Part shown: positions 17,230-25,361 of the stretch, piece by piece
Layout: every line of letters starts with the position of its first letter
Position numbering within the stretch: the stretch's first letter is position 1
Assembly (NCBI RefSeq): GCF_016862955.1
Contig: NZ_BONY01000022.1
Location: forward strand, 79,551 to 143,550
Direction: 5' to 3'
DNA from: Rhizocola hellebori
GTDB taxonomy: Bacteria; Actinomycetota; Actinomycetes; Mycobacteriales; Micromonosporaceae
Length of the DNA: 64,000 bases
Notes under the pieces: model-generated
Database searches by the model: none
Told to the model about the DNA's origin: nothing
The model's input: only the letters and a program-made list of their open reading frames with translations
Translations under genes and position numbers: made by a program

Positions 17230-19656
17230 TCACTTCGGCAACATGGCCTGTTCCCGTGGCGTGAGGACTATCCCGGAACGACGGCACAGCTCATCAAGGC
17301 GGGCCAAGGCCGGCGCGGGATCATCGGCGGTCATGGCCAACCCCACGAGCGCTTCGGCCACATCACGGATGTCAGCGGTCCTTTCCCCACCCTGCACCGC
17401 GGCGCCGAACCAGGTCGCGGCCAGCAGGCGCTGCCCTCGCGCCGCGGCGATCGTCGCCTCGACCATCGCGCAGTCCCAATCCTCGGCCTCCCCGCCGGTC
17501 AGGTCGGGCGGCAGCTGCGAACGCAAGTCCGCCAACACCTTTTCCGCCTCGTCCAGCCGCCCGCTGTGGGCGTAGGAAAGGCCGAGCAGACCCTGCAGTC
17601 GGCGACGCTGACCCGGATGGCCCACGTCGGCGAGCATCTCGGCGGCTTGCACAGCGACCCGGATCGACTCCTCGAAGCGTCCGTCCAAACGCAACACCTC
17701 AGCCAGGTTGGCCCGCGCCAGCGCCCGCAGCTGATGATCGCCGCAGCGCACGGAAAGCCTGTCCACCGCGGCCAGCCGCCGCTGCGCCGAGACCAGATCC
17801 GAGATGCGCGTGTCATGCCAGATCAGATTGTTTTGCGCCACAGCCATATCGCGCACCCGGCCGGTCTTGGTGGCCAGCGCCAGCGCCAGCTCGCCGTGAT
17901 GCCGAGCCTCCGCGTAGTCGCCGGTGCCCTGATGGATGACCAGCAGGAGGGTACGGGTGGCGAGCTCGCCGGTGACATCGCCGTCGAGCATGAACTGCTC
18001 CAAGGCGTACTCGGCCCGGTGCAGCTCTTCGATTCCGGCGTTGTGTTCCGCCGCGAGCTGGGCCACCCCCAGCTGCGCCCAGGTGCGCACGTGCGGGTCG
18101 GCGTCGGCCGTGCGCGGATCGTCGAGCAGTCGCCGCAACCATTGCCGCCCTTGCTGATCGCGGCCACGGAAACGCCACCATCGCGGCAGTTTCGAGGCGA
18201 GGCAGAGCGCGGTGTGCGGGTCGTGTTCGGCCGAGTAGCCCAGCGCTGCCCACAGATCGCTGGCCACATCGTCCAACCGCGACACAGCCGCGGCCATCGA
18301 GGTGCCGGTGAGGTCGCGCACCATTCGGGCGGCGAAACGCGCGAAGACCACGGCATGCTGGCGGCGGATCTCGCCCAGCTCGCCGGCGGCCTCGGCATGC
18401 TCGATCGCGTAGGCCTTCACCACATCGAGCAGGAAGAAGCGGAACGCGCCGGAACCCCTCACCTGTACCAAGCCCAGCTCCACGAGCCGTTCCAGGATCG
18501 GCACCAGATCGTGGTCGGGACCGAGCAGCTCCTCGGCCAGCTCGATCGACCACCGATAGCCGAAGCCCGACAACCGGCGCAACGCCCAGCGGTGACCCGG
18601 GTCGAGCAGGCGATAGCTGGCGGTGACGACATCGCGCAGCGTGGTGGTCGCGTCGGAGTCACCCAGCTCTAGGAGGCGGTCTCCGTACCGGATAAGCATC
18701 TCGGGCGGATCGAGCACCCGCCCGCGCGCGGCCGCGAGCTCGATCGCGAGCGGCAGCCCGCCGAGCCGTCGGACCAGCGCCACCAACGCGGAAACCTCGA
18801 CGTCGGCGGGTGGGCTGCCGCGTACCTGGCTCCACCGAGCCATGAACATAGCGCTGGCTGGATAGCTGCGAACCTGGTCAAGGCTGGTCAGGTCGGCGGG
18901 CGGCAACGCAAGCGGCTGGACCGGCCACACCATTTCACCGGGCAGGCCGAGCGGCGCTCGGGCCGAGGCGAGCACGCGCAGGTTGGGTGCTTTGCCCATC
19001 AGATCAGCGAGGACCGGAGCGATCACAGCTTCGGCACGGTGGAGCCCGTCGACGAGCAGCAGCACCGGATCCGCGAGACGCGCGGCGATCTGGGCGGGCC
19101 GGGCGATGCCGAGCACTGTGCAGATCGCTTGGGTGATGTCGAAGGCGCTGTCCCCGATGGCCAGGCTGATGCCGGCCACCCCACCGGGAAATAGCGGCTC
19201 GAGGCGGTTGGCGATGCTCAGCGCCAGAGCACTTTTGCCCACTCCCGCGAGGCCGACCAGGGTGGTGAGACCGGGCTGCGCGGTCAGGTGGGCGGAGAGG
19301 CCGGCCAGGTCGCCTTCCCGGCCCAGCAACTCAGGCGGCGCGGGAAGGCGGAACGCGGAATCGCCTGCGATCGGGCGGACCGGGGCGACCGGGGTCAAAC
19401 CCCTTACCCCGCGGGCGGCAGCCAGGAAGTCGAGGTGATCCGAGCCGCGCAGGTCGAGCGCTTTGGCCAGCAGCTCGACCGTGGTGCGCTGGGGCCTGGC
19501 CGACCGGCCACGTTCCAAATCCCGCAGCGTACGCTCACCGAGCCCGGCCCGTTCGGCCAGCTCAGCCTGGGTGAGCCCGGCCGCGTGCCTTCGCGCACGC
19601 AACAGCGCGGCGAAACTCGCGCTTGGCTCACCTTCCTGGGTCATGGCCGCAAACAC
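17230..19656 (-). CDS. XRE-STAND regulator (HTH, NB-ARC-like ATPase, TPR-like C-terminus)
   Basis: An 808-residue protein. The N-terminal HTH (about 15-75) reads LLRARRHAAGLTQAELAERAGLGERTLRDLERGRS. The ATPase follows: P-loop LVGLAGVGKSALALSIA (about 140), Walker B PVLLLVDGLHR, sensor ASARAPLGLPGE, and GGLPLAIELAAAR, then a helix-rich repeat region to the end. The architecture matches STAND regulators that switch on a ligand, common in actinomycete secondary-metabolism and stress loci. It lies 82 bases downstream of the acyl-CoA dehydrogenase on the same strand, so it may be co-transcribed with the leucine cluster. Confidence 0.87.
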   Translation of the reverse strand: MFAAMTQEGEPSASFAALLRARRHAAGLTQAELAERAGLGERTLRDLERGRSARPQRTTVELLAKALDLRGSDHLDFLAAARGVRGLTPVAPVRPIAGDSAFRLPAPPELLGREGDLAGLSAHLTAQPGLTTLVGLAGVGKSALALSIANRLEPLFPGGVAGISLAIGDSAFDITQAICTVLGIARPAQIAARLADPVLLLVDGLHRAEAVIAPVLADLMGKAPNLRVLASARAPLGLPGEMVWPVQPLALPPADLTSLDQVRSYPASAMFMARWSQVRGSPPADVEVSALVALVRRLGGLPLAIELAAARGRVLDPPEMLIRYGDRLLELGDSDATTTLRDVVTASYRLLDPGHRWALRRLSGFGYRWSIELAEELLGPDHDLVPILERLVELGLVQVRGSGAFRFFLLDVVKAYAIEHAEAAGELGEIRRQHAVVFARFAARMVRDLTGTSMAAAVSRLDDVASDLWAALGYSAEHDPHTALCLASKLPRWWRFRGRDQQGRQWLRRLLDDPRTADADPHVRTWAQLGVAQLAAEHNAGIEELHRAEYALEQFMLDGDVTGELATRTLLLVIHQGTGDYAEARHHGELALALATKTGRVRDMAVAQNNLIWHDTRISDLVSAQRRLAAVDRLSVRCGDHQLRALARANLAEVLRLDGRFEESIRVAVQAAEMLADVGHPGQRRRLQGLLGLSYAHSGRLDEAEKVLADLRSQLPPDLTGGEAEDWDCAMVEATIAAARGQRLLAATWFGAAVQGGERTADIRDVAEALVGLAMTADDPAPALARLDELCRRSGIVLTPREQAMLPK

Positions 19657-19698
19657 TACGGGCTTGCGGCCATTCGTCGCCAGATTGGTGTCGACTAC

Positions 19699-19752
19699 TT
19701 CATTCCAGGGACTACCTCATACCCATTCATTCCAGGGGTTATTTCATACCCA
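19699..19752. repeat. 27-bp tandem duplication at the 3' end of the acyl-CoA dehydrogenase gene
   Basis: Two imperfect copies (19699-19725, 19726-19752) both beginning TTCATTCCAGGG and ending CATACCC. The second copy holds the last codons and stop of the dehydrogenase gene, so the first is a duplicated gene end in the gap before the STAND gene. Confidence 0.75.
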
Positions 19753-20884
19753 AGTCACGGGCGATGATCAGGCGCTGGATCTCCGAAGTGCCCTCGCCGA
19801 TCTCCAGAATCTTGCTGTCGCGCCACATCCGGGCGACCGGGTACTCATTCATGAAGCCGTATCCGCCATGAATCTGGGTGGCGTCGCGGGCATTGTCGAC
19901 CGCGACCGTGCTCGCGTGCAGCTTGGCGATCGCCGCCTGGCGCTTGAACTCCTCACCGGCGACCAGCCGGGCGGCGGCGTCGCGCCATGCCAGGCGCGCG
20001 GTGTGGGCGCGTGACTCCATATCCGCGATCATGAACTGGATCGACTGGTACGACCCGATCGGCGCCCCGAACGCCTCGCGTTGCTGGGCATAGCGCACCG
20101 ACTCATCGACACAGCCCTGGGCGAGCCCGGTGGCCAGAGCCGCTATCGCGATGCGGCCTTCGTCCAAGATGGACAGGAATTGGGCGAAGCCACGGCCGCG
20201 CTCGCCGAGCAGGTTCTCGGCGGGAACCCGGCAGTTGTCGAAGGTCAGCTCATGGGTGTCCGAGGCGCACCAGCCGACCTTCGAGTAGCCCGGCGCGACG
20301 GTGAAGCCCGGAGTGCCCGAGGGCACGATAATCGCGGAGATCTCGTCGGGCCCGGTGAGCGCGGTGACCGTCACCAGGGAGGTGATCGAGGTGCCCGAGT
20401 TGGTGATGAAGACCTTGCCGCCGTTGATGACCCATTCGCCGGCCGACTCGTCCATCCTCGCCGTGGTGCGGATACGCCCCGCATCCGAACCCGAGGTGGC
20501 CTCGGTCAGGCCGAAGGCGGCCAGGTTCTCTCCCGCGATCAGCGAGGGAAGCCAGCGCTTGCGCTGCTCGTCGGTGCCGAACCGGAAGATGGGCATCGCC
20601 CCGAGGGAAATGGCGGCCTCAAGCGTGATCGCGACGCTCGAGTCGACGCGGGCCAGCTCCTCCAACGCGACACACAGCGCCAGGTAGTCACCGTCCATGC
20701 CGCCCAGCTCACTCGGGAACGGCAGGCCGAACAGGCCCATCGCGCCCATCTGCTTGACCAGCTGGTAGGGGAACTCGTGTCGGTCGTAGAAGTCGGCGAT
20801 GACCGGCGCTACCCGGTCGACCGCGAACCGGCGGACCGTCTCACGAAGCTCGCTGTGTTCCTTGCTGAGCCCGAAATCAGTCAT
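19739..20884 (-). CDS. Acyl-CoA dehydrogenase, probably isovaleryl/branched short-chain type
   Basis: A 381-residue flavoprotein with both family signatures: AAFGLTEATSGSDAGRIRTT (FAD and substrate) and QIHGGYGFMNEYPVARMWRD, plus EIGEGTSEIQRLIIARDLG with the C-terminal glutamate usually acting as base in short/medium-chain enzymes. It oxidises an acyl-CoA to the trans-2-enoyl-CoA and passes electrons to ETF. Twelve bases separate it from the carboxyltransferase gene upstream; with the HMG-CoA lyase and biotin carboxylase nearby, isovaleryl-CoA (leucine breakdown) is the likely substrate. Confidence 0.92.
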   Translation of the reverse strand: MTDFGLSKEHSELRETVRRFAVDRVAPVIADFYDRHEFPYQLVKQMGAMGLFGLPFPSELGGMDGDYLALCVALEELARVDSSVAITLEAAISLGAMPIFRFGTDEQRKRWLPSLIAGENLAAFGLTEATSGSDAGRIRTTARMDESAGEWVINGGKVFITNSGTSITSLVTVTALTGPDEISAIIVPSGTPGFTVAPGYSKVGWCASDTHELTFDNCRVPAENLLGERGRGFAQFLSILDEGRIAIAALATGLAQGCVDESVRYAQQREAFGAPIGSYQSIQFMIADMESRAHTARLAWRDAAARLVAGEEFKRQAAIAKLHASTVAVDNARDATQIHGGYGFMNEYPVARMWRDSKILEIGEGTSEIQRLIIARDLGMK

Positions 20885-20896
20885 TGCACGTCCCTC

Positions 20897-22411
20897 TCAA
20901 ACCGGTGTCACGCCGTGTCGGCGCCGGGAAAAGTGGCGATCCTTGTTGGCCGCGTAGGTGAAGCGGCGAATCAGCTCGTCCCGGAGGTCTTCCGGGGCGA
21001 CGATCGCATCGATGACCAGCTCGCTGGCAAGGCGAACAAGGTCGATGTCGGTCTCGTACTCGGCACGCTTGGCGGCGATGAAGCCCTCGCGCTCCGACTC
21101 GGGAAGGGCGGCGATTTTGTTGGCGTAGACCGCGTTCACCGCCGCTTCGGCGCCCATCACGGCGATCTTCGCGGTCGGCAGCGCGATGGTGGCATCCGGC
21201 ATGAAGCCGGGACCGGCCATCGCGTAAAGGCCTGCCCCATAAGCCTTTCTTACCACCACGCAGATCTTGGGCACGGTCGCCTCGCTGATCGCGGAGACCA
21301 TTTTGGCGCCGTGCCTGATGATGCCCTGGCGTTCCACCGCGCTTCCCACCATGAACCCGGGCACGTCGGCCAGGAACAGCAGCGGGACGTTGAAGGCGTC
21401 GCACAGCTGCACGAACCGGCTCGCCTTGTCGGCCGAGTCCACGAACAGCACGCCCCCCTTGTGCAGGGAGTTGTTGGCGACGACACCTATTACCTGGCCG
21501 TTGAGCCGGCCGAAGCCGATGGTCAGCTCCTTGGCCCAGCGCGCCTGGATCTCGAAGTAGTCGCCGCCGTCGAGCAGGCCCTTGACGAGCTTGCGCATGT
21601 CGAAGGCGCGGCGCTCGCTGTCGGGGATGAGCTCCTCGGCATGCCCCGGGGCTTCCGCCGCGGTGGCCGCCGGTGGGAGCGAGGTCCAGTTCGAGGGGAG
21701 GAAGGAGAGGTATCGCTTGACCACGCCGAGCGCCTCGTCTTCGTCCTTGCAAAGGAAATGGCCCACGCCCGACTGTTCACAATGGACCTTCGCACCGCCC
21801 ATCGCTTCCAGGGTGGTCTTCTCCCCGGTCACCATCTCCACCATGCGATCGGAGCCGAGGTACATCGAGGCGTTGCCGTCGACCATGGCCACGACATCGC
21901 AGAAGGCGGGGATATAGGCCCCGCCGGCCGCGCTCGGCCCGAACAGCGCGCACACCTGCGGGATGCTGCCGGAGGCCTTCACCTGCTGATAAAAGATGTG
22001 GCCCGCGCCGCGCCGACCCGGGAACAGGTCGACCTGATCGGTGATCCGGGCGCCGGCGGAGTCGACCAGATAGATCATCGGGACTCCGGTGTCGTACGCC
22101 CGCTCGATGATGCGGATGATCTTCTCGACCGTGCGCGCGCCCCAGCTGCCCGCCTTGACCGTGGAGTCGTTGGCCATCAAGCAGACGGGACGCCCCTCGA
22201 CGGTGGCGCTTCCGGTGATCACCCCGTCGGCGGGCAGGCCCTGCGCCATGGCGTTGGCCAGCATCGCGTCTTCGACGAAGGAGCCCTTGTCGACGAGCCG
22301 TTCCACCCGCTCTCGGGCGAAGAGCTTGCCCTTGGCCGCATTGGCCTCGTGGTACTTCGGCGCGCCACCAGCGGTTACCCGCTCGCGGAGGCCTTCCAAC
22401 TCTTCTCGCAC
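20897..22411 (-). CDS. Acyl-CoA carboxylase beta subunit (methylcrotonyl-CoA carboxylase-type carboxyltransferase)
   Basis: A 504-residue carboxyltransferase. It has LVDKGSFVEDAMLANAMAQG, MIYLVDSAGARITDQVDLFPG, IPQVCALFGPSAAGGAYIPA, NNSLHKGGVLFVDSADKASR, FLADVPGFMVGSAVERQGII and VVVRKAYGAGLYAMAGPGF, covering both crotonase-like halves and the two oxyanion-hole regions. It transfers CO2 from carboxybiotin to 3-methylcrotonyl-CoA by context. A palindromic operator-like site lies 21 bases upstream of the start. The acyl-CoA dehydrogenase follows 12 bases downstream. Confidence 0.93.
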   Translation of the reverse strand: MREELEGLRERVTAGGAPKYHEANAAKGKLFARERVERLVDKGSFVEDAMLANAMAQGLPADGVITGSATVEGRPVCLMANDSTVKAGSWGARTVEKIIRIIERAYDTGVPMIYLVDSAGARITDQVDLFPGRRGAGHIFYQQVKASGSIPQVCALFGPSAAGGAYIPAFCDVVAMVDGNASMYLGSDRMVEMVTGEKTTLEAMGGAKVHCEQSGVGHFLCKDEDEALGVVKRYLSFLPSNWTSLPPAATAAEAPGHAEELIPDSERRAFDMRKLVKGLLDGGDYFEIQARWAKELTIGFGRLNGQVIGVVANNSLHKGGVLFVDSADKASRFVQLCDAFNVPLLFLADVPGFMVGSAVERQGIIRHGAKMVSAISEATVPKICVVVRKAYGAGLYAMAGPGFMPDATIALPTAKIAVMGAEAAVNAVYANKIAALPESEREGFIAAKRAEYETDIDLVRLASELVIDAIVAPEDLRDELIRRFTYAANKDRHFSRRRHGVTPV

Positions 22412-22431
22412 CGAGCCTCCCCAACGACAGC

Positions 22432-22446
22432 TGAACGATCGTTAGG
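22432..22446 (+). promoter_or_regulatory. Operator-like site upstream of the carboxyltransferase gene
   Basis: TGAACGATCGTTAGG with the perfect palindrome AACGATCGTT at its core (22434-22443). The same 15-base motif, with one change, occurs on the other strand before the HMG-CoA lyase gene. A cluster TetR regulator is the natural candidate to bind it. Confidence 0.55.
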
Positions 22447-22470
22447 GTACCACTTCCCGCCGACACGAAA

Positions 22471-22502
22471 CACGGAGCGGCGCTCTAGCGCGCCGCCCCG
22501 TG
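22471..22502. terminator. Hairpin downstream of the secreted-protein gene
   Basis: CACGG-A-GCGGCGC (22471-22483) pairs with GCGCCGC-C-CCGTG (22490-22502) with one internal A/C mismatch and a six-base loop. It follows the stop at 22518 on the minus strand and isolates that gene from the carboxyltransferase operon. Confidence 0.7.
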
Positions 22503-22517
22503 TCCGCTGGAAAGCGA

Positions 22518-24275
22518 TCAGCTGATGCTGACGTTGATGGTCTTGCTACCGGCGCCCGGGATGAAGAACAGGTTGGCGCTCGCCAGGTCCGTTCCACCGA
22601 TCCAGTGCCGGCCGCTGGAGGTGTCGACCGCGATCTTGACGAACTGCGGCCCCACCACCGGCAGGACGGTCGTGAAGCCCGAGTTGACCTCTTGCTGCGC
22701 GATCAGGTCGCCGGTGACGGCGTTGTACATCCGCAGCGACGGATAGAGCGAGGTAGTGCCCGCGATGTTCACGGTAACCGTCACCCCGGCACGCAAGCGC
22801 TGGTCGTAGGTTGCCGTCCCGCCCGCGGTCACCTTGACCGCCCGCGCCAGCAGCCGGTTGGCCACGCCACCGCTGTATTGCGGCGCCTCGCCACGCACAT
22901 TGAAGAACAGCTGCCAGTCGTAAGGGCCGAGGTTCTCCAGCGTGTAACGGCCATCGGTGTCGAACAGGGAGTGGCCCGGCGGGACTTCACCCGAACCGTG
23001 GATGACCCCGAAGATGCCCACCCAGCCGTTGTCGGGTGCAACCCCGGCCGACGTGGTGACCCGGCCCGTGATGGCTCCGGCCCGGTCCATCTTGATGACC
23101 GGAGCGTTGGCCGTCTGACCGGCGGCCACTTCGATCTTCGCGGCAAGGTGCTGCTTGCCGGTGCCGCCGTTGGCGCCCACCCACTGCGTGCCGTAACCCG
23201 GCGCCTCGGTCGGGAAGGCGAGTAGCTGGTAGCTGCCGCCACGCAGATAGCTGAGGCTGACATGGCCCTCGGAGTCGCTGACGTTTCCGCAACCCTCGGT
23301 CGGCCTCATCTCGCCCATCACTCCGGTGACGCAGACCCCGGCCAGCGGCGCGCCCGTAGCCGCGTCGACAACCGTCGTCTGGATGATGGCCTCGGGATCC
23401 ATCCTCACCTGGATCTCGCTCTGCTGCCCGACCGCGACCGTCACCCGCGGCAAAGGCAGCGGCTCCAGGTAATGCTCGAGCGAAATGCCGACCGAATAGC
23501 TGCCGATCGGGACATCGTGAAGGATGATCTCGCCGCCCACGGCGCTTCCGCCCCGCATGCCGACATAGCCGAAGAATCCGTCGAGCGCCGCGCCGGTAAC
23601 GCTGTCGACCGCCGTGATCTTCAGCGAGCCGGTTGGCAGCCTTACATCGTCGACCACCGTGTTCTGGCCGGCGACCACCGTGATGCGGTTGGCCTCGTAG
23701 TAGTCGACCTTCCCGATCGCGTACTGGTTTAGGCCGGTCCGCCAATCCGAGAAGTTGATGACATAGTCCGTGCCGGCGAACGCCCGCGGGATCTGCCATT
23801 GGCCATTGCTGTCGGTGGTCGACGGCATGCTGCCCACGCCGTAGACACTGGCACCCGCGATCGGTTGGCCATCCTGCTCGGTGAGCCGGCCCGACAGCGA
23901 ACCGGTCGGCAACACCGAATCGTCGACGACAAGCTCGTTCCCGGCCGTGATGGTGAAGACAGGGGCGGTGACCCAGTTGAGCGACTGGTAGGCGTATTGC
24001 CTTCCCCAACGCAAGTCGAACTCGACTTTGTAATCGCCCGGCGGAAGCTCACTGGTGCGGTAGAAACCGCTGCTGTCCGTGTTGCTGTAACTGAATGCCC
24101 CGCCATCGATCTTCGTGACGAAGACCGAGATTCCGGGCACTGGCATTCCGCCATCGGTGAGGTGACCCGCGATGGTGCCTTTCGTCGGATCGGCGCTGGC
24201 AGGCACCGCCACGCCAAGGCTGCTAACGATTGCCACGCTGGCGAGAATCGCTAGCCCCCGTAGTTTTTGAACCAT
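22518..24275 (-). CDS. Secreted protein with multiple carboxypeptidase-regulatory-like/CnaB-type domains
   Basis: A 585-residue protein with a clear signal peptide (LAILASVAIVSSLGVAVPASA) followed by tandem beta-sandwich-like repeats, each with the pattern GTIAGHLTDGGMPVPGISVF or SLSGRLTEQDGQPIAGASVYG, then TDSNGQWQIP-type turns. About five such units fill the protein; the last 70 residues (from QRLRAGVTVTVNIAG) form a distinct domain. No sortase signal or membrane helix at the C-terminus, so it is probably released or non-covalently bound. Hairpins flank it on both sides, so it is an independent transcription unit embedded in the leucine cluster. Confidence 0.8.
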   Translation of the reverse strand: MVQKLRGLAILASVAIVSSLGVAVPASADPTKGTIAGHLTDGGMPVPGISVFVTKIDGGAFSYSNTDSSGFYRTSELPPGDYKVEFDLRWGRQYAYQSLNWVTAPVFTITAGNELVVDDSVLPTGSLSGRLTEQDGQPIAGASVYGVGSMPSTTDSNGQWQIPRAFAGTDYVINFSDWRTGLNQYAIGKVDYYEANRITVVAGQNTVVDDVRLPTGSLKITAVDSVTGAALDGFFGYVGMRGGSAVGGEIILHDVPIGSYSVGISLEHYLEPLPLPRVTVAVGQQSEIQVRMDPEAIIQTTVVDAATGAPLAGVCVTGVMGEMRPTEGCGNVSDSEGHVSLSYLRGGSYQLLAFPTEAPGYGTQWVGANGGTGKQHLAAKIEVAAGQTANAPVIKMDRAGAITGRVTTSAGVAPDNGWVGIFGVIHGSGEVPPGHSLFDTDGRYTLENLGPYDWQLFFNVRGEAPQYSGGVANRLLARAVKVTAGGTATYDQRLRAGVTVTVNIAGTTSLYPSLRMYNAVTGDLIAQQEVNSGFTTVLPVVGPQFVKIAVDTSSGRHWIGGTDLASANLFFIPGAGSKTINVSIS

Positions 24276-24299
24276 AGGTCCTCAAGGGGTGAGAGGGAA

Positions 24300-24332
24300 T
24301 GAGGGCCCGCGTCCGATGGACGCGGGCCCTCA
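24300..24332. terminator. Perfect 15-bp terminator hairpin
   Basis: GAGGGCCCGCGTCC (24301-24314) pairs exactly with GGACGCGGGCCCTC (24318-24331), extended by a T-A pair, around the loop GAT. It lies downstream of the HMG-CoA lyase gene and ahead of the secreted-protein gene start at 24275. Confidence 0.88.
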
Positions 24333-24432
24333 CGCTAACACCAAATGAGCGAACAGATATGCCTGTCCCGCAAGCACATTGGACTGTCGGTTAGAAGTTG
24401 ATTTGCATCGACTTGCTTCCGTTCGGGTTTTC

Positions 24433-25329
24433 TCAGGCAACAGTGCGACTGCGTGGCCCGGCGCGCAGCACCCCGGAAGGAAGCTCGCGACCCACGATCT
24501 CCTGTGCCATCGCGGCGACCTCGATCAGGCGATCGAGGTCTATTCCGGTGTCGATCCCCATGTCGTGGAGCATGTGCACCACCTCTTCGGTGGCCACATT
24601 CCCGGTCGCGCCCGGGGCGTAAGGGCAGCCGCCCAGCCCGCCGACGCTCGCGTCGAACTCGGTGATGCCCAGCTCGATCGCGGTGAGAATGTTGGCCAGA
24701 CCGGTGCCGCGGGTGTTGTGAAAGTGAAGCAGCACCGGCAAATCCGGGTGCCTCTCGCGCACCGCGCCGATCACGGCCCGCACCCGGATGGGCGTGGCCA
24801 TCCCGGTCGTGTCGCCGAAAGCCACCCGCGGCGCGCCATCGGCCACCACCCGGTCAACGATCTGCGCCACCCGCAGCGGATCGACGTCGCCTTCGTACGG
24901 ACAGCCGAACGAGGTGGCGATGATGACCTCGGCCGGTTTGACCGCTTGCAGCGCAGCGATTTCGTCGAGCGACTCCGCTGTGCTCCGGTTGATGTTGCGC
25001 CTGTTGTGGGTGTCGCTTGCCGAGACCACCACTTCGATCTGGTCGAATCCGGCTTCCATGGCCCGATTGAGGCCGCGCTGATTGGGTACCAAGGCGGAGT
25101 AAACAACATCGGAGACTTTGTCGACGGCGGCCCAGACCTCGTCGGCATCGGCCATCTGCGGGATGGCTTTCGGGTGCACGAAAGACACCGCTTCGATTCT
25201 GCGCACGCCAGTGTGGCTCAGCGCATTGATCAGGCGGACCTTGTCGGCGGCCGGGACGGGCTGCTCGTTCTGCAGCCCATCCCGGGGCCCTACTTCGCGG
25301 ATCGAGGCGTTCGCCGGCCACATTTCCAT
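24433..25329 (-). CDS. Hydroxymethylglutaryl-CoA lyase
   Basis: A 298-residue TIM-barrel enzyme. It begins with the active-site phrase REVGPRDGLQNE and also has EAVSFVHPKAIPQMADADEV, SFGCPYEGDVDP, ISLGDTTG-like AFGDTTGMATP, VLLHFHNTRGTGLANI and the catalytic-Cys loop VGGLGGCPYAPGATGNVATE. It cleaves HMG-CoA to acetyl-CoA and acetoacetate, the last step of leucine breakdown. ATG 25329 has no clear ribosome site; the third residue is another ATG. An operator-like palindrome lies 8-22 bases upstream, so it probably has its own promoter despite the chaplin gene ending 32 bases away. Confidence 0.94.
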   Translation of the reverse strand: MEMWPANASIREVGPRDGLQNEQPVPAADKVRLINALSHTGVRRIEAVSFVHPKAIPQMADADEVWAAVDKVSDVVYSALVPNQRGLNRAMEAGFDQIEVVVSASDTHNRRNINRSTAESLDEIAALQAVKPAEVIIATSFGCPYEGDVDPLRVAQIVDRVVADGAPRVAFGDTTGMATPIRVRAVIGAVRERHPDLPVLLHFHNTRGTGLANILTAIELGITEFDASVGGLGGCPYAPGATGNVATEEVVHMLHDMGIDTGIDLDRLIEVAAMAQEIVGRELPSGVLRAGPRSRTVA

Positions 25330-25337
25330 GTAGCCAG

Positions 25338-25352
25338 CCTAACGCTCGTTCA
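25338..25352 (-). promoter_or_regulatory. Operator-like site upstream of the HMG-CoA lyase gene
   Basis: On the minus strand TGAACGAGCGTTAGG, matching the site before the carboxyltransferase gene at 14 of 15 positions. It lies between the chaplin stop and the lyase start. Confidence 0.5.
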
Positions 25353-25361
25353 AGAGTGATC

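Noticed and set aside
20081..22525. An 814-codon plus-strand open frame opposite the dehydrogenase and carboxyltransferase genes
   Set aside because: Antisense shadow of two clear enzymes; no ribosome site or recognisable motif.
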